From an uncultured Erysipelotrichaceae bacterium (lineage in GTDB: Bacteria; Bacillota_I; Bacilli_A; RF39; UBA660): a stretch of DNA of 19,142 bases. A program made the position numbers and the translations under genes. The stretch is taken from the NCBI GenBank assembly GCA_902783435.1, contig CACZQV010000091.1, positions 1 to 19,142 on the forward strand, written 5' to 3'. Below, in pieces: positions 14,534 to 19,142 of this stretch (positions within the stretch are counted from its first letter, which is position 1; each line of letters begins with the position of its first letter). The notes below the pieces were generated by a model. It did not search any database. It was given only the letters and a program-made list of their open reading frames with translations, and was not told where the DNA came from.

Positions 14534-14542
14534 TGTTATAAT
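14534..14542 (+). promoter_or_regulatory. Extended -10 promoter of rubrerythrin gene
   Basis: TGTTATAAT gives a perfect TATAAT (14537-14542) with an extended TGN. No good -35 box is present at 16-18 bp. The -10 box ends 29 nt ahead of the ATG. Confidence 0.6.
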
Positions 14543-14571
14543 AAATTAATAATTAATTTAAGGAGGATATT

Positions 14572-15114
14572 ATGGAATTAAAAGGAAGTAAGACAGAACA
14601 AAATTTAATGGCTGCATTTGCAGGAGAAAGTCAAGCTAGAAATAAATATACTTATTTTGCATCTAAAGCTAAGAAAGATGGTTATGAACAAATCGCAGCT
14701 ATTTTTGAAGAAACTGCAAATAATGAAAAAGAACATGCTAAAATGTGGTTTAAAGAACTTAATGGTGGAGAAGTACCTTCAACTATTGAAAATTTAAAAG
14801 CTGCTGCTGATGGAGAAAACTATGAATGGACTGATATGTATGAAACATTTGCTAAAGAGGCTGAAGAAGAAGGATTTACTTTAATCGCTAAGAAATTTAG
14901 AATGGTTGGAGAAATTGAAAAACATCACGAAGAAAGATATAGAAAACTATTAAAGAATATTGAAGATGAATTAGTATTCTCTAAAGATGGAGATAGAGTT
15001 TGGATTTGTCGTAACTGTGGACATATTTGTGTTGGTAAAAAAGCACCTAATGTTTGTCCAGTATGTGCTCATCCACAAAGTTTCTTTGAAGTTAAAGCAG
15101 AAAATTATTTATAA
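14572..15114 (+). CDS. rbr: Rubrerythrin
   Basis: A 180-residue non-haem iron peroxidase that reduces hydrogen peroxide in anaerobes and microaerobes using electrons from rubredoxin or NADH routes. The N-terminal ferritin-like domain carries the diiron ligands: E19 (AGESQAR), E52-x2-H55 (NEKEHA) and a second E-x2-H at E116-H119, plus nearby glutamates in EEEGF. The C-terminal rubredoxin domain has paired CxxC motifs, C146/C149 and C162/C165 ([15 protein letters not shown]), with the typical ending [10 protein letters not shown]. Length and domain order are standard. AAGGAGG precedes the ATG. It is a single-gene unit with its own promoter and a terminator shared with the convergent minus-strand gene. 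It implies an oxygen-sensitive, anaerobic lifestyle. Confidence 0.96.
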   Translation: MELKGSKTEQNLMAAFAGESQARNKYTYFASKAKKDGYEQIAAIFEETANNEKEHAKMWFKELNGGEVPSTIENLKAAADGENYEWTDMYETFAKEAEEEGFTLIAKKFRMVGEIEKHHEERYRKLLKNIEDELVFSKDGDRVWICRNCGHICVGKKAPNVCPVCAHPQSFFEVKAENYL

Positions 15115-15137
15115 AAAGAGTTTAACTCTTTTTTTTT
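15113..15137. terminator. Bidirectional terminator between rbr and the convergent minus-strand gene
   Basis: AAAAAGAGT (15113-15121) pairs with ACTCTTTTT (15125-15133) around TTA. On the plus strand nine T residues (15129-15137) follow for rbr. On the minus strand the complement of the A run gives a shorter U tail right after the stop of the 15136-15489 gene. Both stop codons touch the hairpin. Confidence 0.85.
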
Positions 15138-15489
15138 AGCTAAAAGCTATTTCTGTACTTATATCATCATCATTAATAATTATATATAAAAAAATAAATC
15201 CACTTATTAATACTAATGTAGTAGCAATAAAAGATAAATTATTATATTTATTTGTATTTAATGATTCTAATGCATCTTTTTCAAAATATGAATAGACAAT
15301 AATTAAAATTATAAAAATAATAGTATTTATCTTTCGATAGTTATTTTTACTATTAATATTATTATTTATAAAATAATCTTTTTCTAATTCATTAGAATAG
15401 AAAGATAAAATTATTATTCCTATATAGATAATCCATATAATATTTTCTATTTTTATTTCCTGTAATCTTTTTTCTAGATTATTATTCAT
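15136..15489 (-). CDS. Three-helix integral membrane protein, conserved-looking hypothetical
   Basis: A 117-residue minus-strand protein filling the gap between rbr and the U32 gene. After a charged, probably cytosolic N-terminus (NNNLEKRLQEIKIEN), hydrophobic segments lie at about 17-32 (IIWIIYIGIIILSFYS), 54-70 (INTIIFIILIIVYSYF) and 85-106 (LSFIATTLVLISGFIF). The charged loop ELEKDYFINN and the acidic end INDDDISTEIAF complete it. I associate this three-helix pattern with hypothetical membrane proteins of uncultured low-G+C Bacilli, with no known function. There is no good ribosome site before the ATG; TACAAT 5 nt upstream could be a -10 box producing a nearly leaderless mRNA. The real boundaries fit between a shared terminator and a divergent start region, which supports it being a gene. 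Confidence 0.75.
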   Translation of the reverse strand: MNNNLEKRLQEIKIENIIWIIYIGIIILSFYSNELEKDYFINNNINSKNNYRKINTIIFIILIIVYSYFEKDALESLNTNKYNNLSFIATTLVLISGFIFLYIIINDDDISTEIAFS

Positions 15490-15507
15490 ACTAAATTGTA
15501 TGTTTTG

Positions 15508-15516
15508 TGTTATAAT
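15508..15516 (+). promoter_or_regulatory. Extended -10 promoter of the U32 gene
   Basis: TGTTATAAT with TATAAT at 15511-15516, identical to the rubrerythrin box, 25 nt before the ATG at 15542. No convincing -35 box is seen. Confidence 0.55.
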
Positions 15517-15541
15517 ATGATTACTTATTGGGGTGAATGTT

Positions 15542-17689
15542 ATGAAAAAACATGAATTATTGGTACCGGCTGGTGATATGGAATGTCTTAGACAAGCAGT
15601 AGCTAATGGATGTGATGCAGTTTATTTAGCATGTAAATTATTTGGAGCTAGAAAGTTTGCTAAGAATTTTGATAATGATGAAATAATAGAAGCTATTAAG
15701 TATTGTCATTTATATGGTGTTAAAATCTATGTAACTATGAATACTTTAGTTAAGAATAATGAAGTAGATGATTTTTTAAAACAAGCAAAATTTCTACATG
15801 AAAACGGAGTAGATGCATTAATAGTTCAAGACTTTGGAATGATTTGTTTATTACGTGAAAAGTTCCCTAATTTAGAAATACACGCATCAACTCAAGCTAA
15901 TATTTCATCAGGTGATGTTTGTAAGTTATATTATGATTTGGGTGTTAAAAGAGTAGTATTCGCAAGAGAACTTTCTATTGATGAAATAGATAGTATTGAT
16001 GTAGATATTGAAAAAGAGGCATTTATTCATGGTGCACTTTGTATATCTTATTCAGGTTGTTGTCTAATGAGTAGTATGCTTGGTGGTAGAAGTGGTAATA
16101 GAGGAGAATGTGCAGGATGCTGTAGAATGCCATTTAATTTAGAAAAGAATGGTAAGATAATTTCTCATGATAAATATTTATTAAGTACTAAAGAATTAAA
16201 TACATCATCTGAAATAGAAAGATTATTAGATAGTAGTATTTATAGTTTTAAAATTGAAGGTAGAATGAAAAGCCCTTTATATGTAGGTTTTATTACTAAT
16301 TTTTATCGTAGATTAATTGATGGTGAAAAGATTGATTTAGTTGAAGAAACTGATAAATTAAAAACTATATTTAATAGAGAATTTACTATTGGTAGAATGT
16401 TTAATACTAGTGATAGTGATCTTATGAATGTATCATCTCCTAATCATAAAGGTTTAAAAATAGGTAAAGTAGTTAAAGTTACAGATAATAAAATTAAAAT
16501 TAAACTAGATGATGGTTATAGTATTCATCAAAATGATGCGATTAGATTTTTAAATAGTAATAAAGGTTTTATTATTAATTATTTATATGATAAAAATGAT
16601 AAATTAATATCTTCAAGTGATAATGAATTTTATGTAGATAATAAAGTAGGATTAAAAGAGACAGATGATGTTTCTAAGACACAAGATTATTTACTTGAGA
16701 AAGAATATAGTGTTTTAAAAGAAAGAAAAGTAGATGTTACTTTTAATGTTAAAGCTATGTTAGGTAATAATCTTGAAATAGAAATAAGTGATGGAGAAAA
16801 TACTATTAAAGAAATAGGTAATGTAATAGAAGAATCTATTAACTCTCCTATTAGTAAAGATAATATTATTAATCAATTATCTAAGTTAGGTAATACTCCT
16901 TTTAAATGTATTAATTGTAGTATAGATATGGATAATAATATATTTATATCTTTAAAAGTTCTTAATGAAATTAGAAGGAGTTTAGTAGAGAAATTAATTA
17001 ATAAGAGACAAAATATAAAAGTTGATTTCATTGAAAAAGAAGTATTCTTTGATAAGAATAATTATAGTAATGATATAGGTAAGAGTTGTTTTGTTTATAA
17101 TGGCAATCAATTAAATAAATGTAGGGAATTAGGTATAAATAGAATATATACTGGTAATAAAGAATTATTAAATAAAGATATATATTATGCTTATCCTAGA
17201 TGTAGTTATTCATATGATACTGATTATTCTAAACTATTAGTATCTGATTATAGAGATTATTCTAATTATAATGTTATTGGTAACTATACTTTAAATATAT
17301 TTAATATTTATACTGCTTATTATTTAAATAGAATTGGTATAAAAAATATGTGTTTATCAGTAGAATTAAGTGAGGATGAATTATTAGAATTTATTGATTT
17401 ATATAATAATAAATTTGGTAAAACTACATTTGAAGTATTAGTATATGGTCGTGTAGAAAATATGATTATTAAAGGTAATATTTTAGGTATAGACGAGAAT
17501 GATTATACATATAATTTAATAGATTTTAAAAACAGAAAATTTCCTGTGTACTATGATGGTGTTAATACACATATACTTAATCATGAAAATAGAAATATAG
17601 ATGTAAATAAGTTTATAAATAAATGTATATTAAGATATGATTTTTATAATGAAGAATCTGATAGTATTTATAATATTGTAAAGATGTAA
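15542..17689 (+). CDS. Peptidase U32 family protein, probable tRNA/rRNA hydroxylation protein (TrhP/RlhA type)
   Basis: A 715-residue U32 protein. Family members once called collagenases act in prephenate-dependent hydroxylation of tRNA uridine-34 (TrhP) or 23S rRNA cytidine (RlhA). The N-terminal barrel begins LLVPAGDMECLRQAVANGCDAVYL. The U32 signature AFIHGALCISYSGCC is at about residues 160-174. Four likely iron-sulfur cysteines are C167, C174, C190 and C194 (GECAGCC), with extra cysteines C173 and C193 beside two of them. FKIEGRMKSPLYV is also characteristic. The region after about residue 400 resembles the DUF3656 extension of long clostridial-type members. The ATG at 15542 is preferred over an in-frame GTG at 15533 because GGGGTGA covers the latter. 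Which RNA it modifies is not resolved. Confidence 0.9.
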   Translation: MKKHELLVPAGDMECLRQAVANGCDAVYLACKLFGARKFAKNFDNDEIIEAIKYCHLYGVKIYVTMNTLVKNNEVDDFLKQAKFLHENGVDALIVQDFGMICLLREKFPNLEIHASTQANISSGDVCKLYYDLGVKRVVFARELSIDEIDSIDVDIEKEAFIHGALCISYSGCCLMSSMLGGRSGNRGECAGCCRMPFNLEKNGKIISHDKYLLSTKELNTSSEIERLLDSSIYSFKIEGRMKSPLYVGFITNFYRRLIDGEKIDLVEETDKLKTIFNREFTIGRMFNTSDSDLMNVSSPNHKGLKIGKVVKVTDNKIKIKLDDGYSIHQNDAIRFLNSNKGFIINYLYDKNDKLISSSDNEFYVDNKVGLKETDDVSKTQDYLLEKEYSVLKERKVDVTFNVKAMLGNNLEIEISDGENTIKEIGNVIEESINSPISKDNIINQLSKLGNTPFKCINCSIDMDNNIFISLKVLNEIRRSLVEKLINKRQNIKVDFIEKEVFFDKNNYSNDIGKSCFVYNGNQLNKCRELGINRIYTGNKELLNKDIYYAYPRCSYSYDTDYSKLLVSDYRDYSNYNVIGNYTLNIFNIYTAYYLNRIGIKNMCLSVELSEDELLEFIDLYNNKFGKTTFEVLVYGRVENMIIKGNILGIDENDYTYNLIDFKNRKFPVYYDGVNTHILNHENRNIDVNKFINKCILRYDFYNEESDSIYNIVKM

Positions 17690-17716
17690 AAATATTATGT
17701 AAAAGTTTAAAAGTTG

Positions 17717-17725
17717 TGTTAAAAT
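17717..17725 (+). promoter_or_regulatory. Candidate extended -10 promoter for the 17747 gene
   Basis: TGTTAAAAT, with TAAAAT at 17720-17725, lies 21 nt ahead of the ATG. The -35 region is poor. It is the third TGT-prefixed -10 box in this part of the window. Confidence 0.42.
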
Positions 17726-17746
17726 ATATTTATAGGATGTGATTAT

Positions 17747-18271
17747 ATGAATCGTAAATCAGAAAAAGAAAACAAAAAAACAATTAAGAATTATATATTA
17801 CTTATATTGCTTTTTGGTGCAAGTATAGGTTTAGCATTTTATTTTCGTGAATTATATAAGGTAAATAAAGCAGAACAATTAAAAACACCTGTTATTGATG
17901 GTGCTTTATTAGAAATTTATGAAACAGATTTAGAACATTACGTTTTAGATAATCCAACTACAGTTATTTATATGTGTACTGCAGATAATGAAAAATGTAG
18001 AGTGTTTGAAAGAAATTTTAAAAAATTGTTAAAAAAGAAAAATTATAATGATCAAATTATTTATCTTAATTTAACTGATTTAGATCAAGATGTTTTTGTT
18101 AATAGTTTTAATGAAAAGTATAAATATAAAACTAAATTAACTACTAATTATCCAGCTTTTGTATTATTTGAAGATGGTGAAATAAAAACTATTTTACAAG
18201 GTAATAAAGAAGAAGAATTAGATTTAGTTAAAGTAAAACAATTTTTAGATTTAAATAAAGTAGGAGAGTAA
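17747..18271 (+). CDS. Membrane-anchored thioredoxin-fold protein with CX6C
   Basis: A 174-residue protein with a Lys-rich N-terminus, one membrane helix at about residues 16-33 (YILLILLFGASIGLAFYF) and an extracytoplasmic domain with thioredoxin-like order. The strand TTVIYMC leads to C77, the helix RVFERNFKKLLKK follows C84, and the next strand IIYLNLTD precedes a cis-proline in TNYPAFVLF (P136) and a final helix. The cysteines are separated by six residues (CTADNEKC) instead of two, so a classical dithiol active site is doubtful; they may form a structural disulfide or an altered redox centre. The ribosome site is AGGATGTGAT. It is followed by a small hairpin over its stop codon, then trmL. 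The family is known to me only as a thioredoxin-like fold in related bacteria; function unknown. Confidence 0.8.
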   Translation: MNRKSEKENKKTIKNYILLILLFGASIGLAFYFRELYKVNKAEQLKTPVIDGALLEIYETDLEHYVLDNPTTVIYMCTADNEKCRVFERNFKKLLKKKNYNDQIIYLNLTDLDQDVFVNSFNEKYKYKTKLTTNYPAFVLFEDGEIKTILQGNKEEELDLVKVKQFLDLNKVGE

Positions 18272-18280
18272 TCTCCTTTT
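18262..18280 (+). terminator. Weak hairpin over the stop codon of the 17747 gene
   Basis: AGGAGA (18262-18267) pairs with TCTCCT (18272-18277) around GTAA, with only four T residues after it. CTCC in its 3' arm could instead pair with the GGAG of the trmL ribosome site at 18286-18289. It may be an inefficient terminator allowing partial read-through into trmL. Confidence 0.45.
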
Positions 18281-18296
18281 AAATTGGAGGATGTAT

Positions 18297-18809
18297 ATGA
18301 ATAATATAGTTTTATTTGAACCAGAAATACCACAAAATACTGGTAATATAATGAGAACTTGTGTAGCTACTGACACAAAGTTACATTTAATTAAACCTCT
18401 TGGTTTTGTTATTGATGATGCTCATTTAAAAAGAAGTGGTGTTAATTATATAGATAAACTAAATTATCAAATATATGAAAATTTTGATGATTTTAAAAGT
18501 AAAAATCCAGGTATTTATTATTATTTTACTAGATATGGTCATAAACCACATACTAGTTTTGATTATAGTAATAAGGATAACAAAGAATTGTATTTTATAT
18601 TTGGTAAAGAATCAACAGGAATTCCTAAAGAAATTTTAAAAGATGATTTAGATCATTGTATGAGAATACCTATGACAGATAAAGTTAGAGCATTAAATGT
18701 TTCTAATAGTGTGGCTATAGTTATATATGAAGCTTTAAGACAACAAGATTATAATGATTTATTAAGAGAAGAACCACATAAAGGTGCTGATTTTTTAGAA
18801 AGAGATTAG
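18297..18809 (+). CDS. trmL: tRNA (cytidine(34)-2'-O)-methyltransferase, SPOUT family
   Basis: A 170-residue SPOUT methyltransferase that 2'-O-methylates the wobble nucleotide of leucine tRNAs using S-adenosylmethionine. The N-terminus VLFEPEIPQNTGNIMRTC is the signature of the TrmL/CspR group. The trefoil-knot cofactor loops are visible as FGKESTGIP (G103-S106 region) and MTDKVRALNVSNSVAIVIYEALRQ in its two halves, with N134 and S136 conserved. Length is normal. ATG codons occur at 18291 and 18297; GGAGG ends at 18290, so only the second has workable spacing. The stop codon is inside a terminator. The wobble-modifying U32 candidate two genes upstream makes this a small tRNA-modification neighbourhood, though they are separate units. 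Confidence 0.95.
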   Translation: MNNIVLFEPEIPQNTGNIMRTCVATDTKLHLIKPLGFVIDDAHLKRSGVNYIDKLNYQIYENFDDFKSKNPGIYYYFTRYGHKPHTSFDYSNKDNKELYFIFGKESTGIPKEILKDDLDHCMRIPMTDKVRALNVSNSVAIVIYEALRQQDYNDLLREEPHKGADFLERD

Positions 18810-18829
18810 TATAAAATCTCTTTTTTTTT
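18799..18829 (+). terminator. Intrinsic terminator of trmL
   Basis: AAAGAGATT (18799-18807) pairs with AATCTCTTT (18815-18823) around AGTATAA, and a run of nine T residues spans 18821-18829. The TAG stop of trmL (18807-18809) is at the top of the stem. Confidence 0.87.
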
Positions 18830-18838
18830 CTCATAATT
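18809..18838 (+). promoter_or_regulatory. Tentative SigG-type promoter before the sigG-like gene
   Basis: GTATA at 18809-18813, 18-bp spacing and CATAATT at 18832-18838 resemble the B. subtilis SigG/SigF-class pattern (GHATR, N17-18, CATWHTA; the last base differs). B. subtilis sigG is autoregulated. The predicted transcript start would lie at the ribosome site, and the -35 lies in a terminator loop, so this remains weak. Confidence 0.3.
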
Positions 18839-18854
18839 TTTTAGGAGGAATGTT

Positions 18855-19142
18855 ATGGGAAAATATAAAGTTGATATTAGTGGTATTGATACTAATAGTT
18901 TAGTGTCTTTAAAATCTGATGAAATGATTGTTTTATTTAATAATATGAATTTAGGTGATAAAGAATCTAGAGAAATATTAATAAATGGTAATTTAAGACT
19001 AGTTTTATCAGTATTAAAAAAGTTTTATAATAAGTCGGAAAACTTAGATGATTTATTTCAAATAGGTTGTGTTGGTTTAATTAAGGCTATTGATAATTTT
19101 GATTTAAGTTATGGGGTGAAGTTTTCTACTTATGCAGTGCCA
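18855..19142 (+). CDS. sigG: Forespore sigma factor SigG-like, N-terminal part (3' end outside window)
   Basis: Ninety-six codons of a sigma-70 family factor, open to the right edge. The N-terminus KVDISGIDTNSLVSLKSDEM corresponds closely to the SigG-specific leader (KVEICGVDTSKLPVLKNEEM in B. subtilis as I recall it), which vegetative factors and SigE lack. Region 2 follows: NGNLRLVLSVLKKFYN, then DDLFQIGCVGLIKAIDNFD and GVKFSTYAVP, the core-binding and start of the -10 recognition segment shared by SigF and SigG. AGGAGGA at 18843-18849 fixes the ATG. It lies alone after the trmL terminator, not behind spoIIGA-sigE as in B. subtilis. SigF is the main alternative, but the leader favours SigG. 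It indicates a forespore-specific transcription programme. Regions 3 and 4 are not visible. Confidence 0.85.
   Translation, partial: MGKYKVDISGIDTNSLVSLKSDEMIVLFNNMNLGDKESREILINGNLRLVLSVLKKFYNKSENLDDLFQIGCVGLIKAIDNFDLSYGVKFSTYAVP

Noticed and set aside
14536..14560. PerR-like box at the rubrerythrin promoter
   Set aside because: TTATAAT is perfect as one half, but the second half does not match ATTATAA in the right spacing, and the half-site is also the -10 box.
18148..18333. Minus-strand 61-codon frame
   Set aside because: Antisense over the end of the 17747 gene and the start of trmL; low-complexity Ser/Asn tail and no ribosome site.
1..19142. CRISPR arrays, tRNA or rRNA genes, insertion sequences, prophage or defence islands
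   Set aside because: No spaced direct repeats, CCA-type cloverleafs, transposase motifs or terminal repeats were seen. The only tandem repeat is the in-frame 33-bp coding array.

Overview
The window comes from a very AT-rich, low-G+C bacterium of the Bacillota, class Bacilli in the broad sense. The evidence is strong Shine-Dalgarno sites, short intergenic gaps, U-tailed intrinsic terminators, TATAAT promoters and AGA-biased arginine codons. It uses the standard bacterial code: TGA is a real stop at 6879-6881 and every tryptophan I read is TGG. That argues against a code-4 Mycoplasma. An uncultured host-associated Bacilli lineage (RF39-like or Erysipelotrichia-like) is my best guess, from gene content and composition only.

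Region 2-1260: the 3' end of a phosphoketolase gene, then two small orphan genes (one membrane-anchored, one acidic) ending at a clear terminator. Region 1318-3933: a redox/sulfur operon of cysteine desulfurase, a small cytosolic thioredoxin, and a signal peptide-thioredoxin-CcdA fusion that should carry reductant across the membrane. Region 3989-5339: a DUF1292 gene and a protein with ten 11-residue repeats. Region 5375-7890: a membrane-anchored HExxH metallopeptidase candidate, a Nudix hydrolase and galE. Region 7937-12835: an orphan, trigger factor (tig), Lon protease and an orphan coupled to lon. Region 12861-14447: a compact SpoVID-like LysM protein overlapping a YsxE/CotS-like kinase-fold gene. 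Region 14491-15137: a possible minus-strand small membrane protein, rubrerythrin, and a shared convergent terminator. Region 15136-18829: a minus-strand three-helix membrane protein, a U32 family tRNA-hydroxylation protein, a membrane-anchored thioredoxin-fold protein and trmL. Region 18855-19142: the first 96 codons of a sigma factor whose N-terminus matches the forespore factor SigG.

The main result is that three proteins point to endospore formation: SpoVID-like, YsxE-like and SigG. The order tig, lon, spoVID, ysxE also keeps the relative order of the Bacillus subtilis tig-clpX-lonB-lonA-ysxC-hem-spoVID-ysxE region, with the intervening genes missing or replaced by one orphan. The Trx-CcdA fusion could serve the envelope or spore cortex, as CcdA and StoA do in B. 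subtilis, but that is inference. I see no CRISPR array, transposon, phage gene, tRNA or rRNA here. No wholly new multi-gene system is evident; the best novelty candidates are the minimal spore-coat module, the orphan behind lon, the repeat protein and the anchored metallopeptidase.
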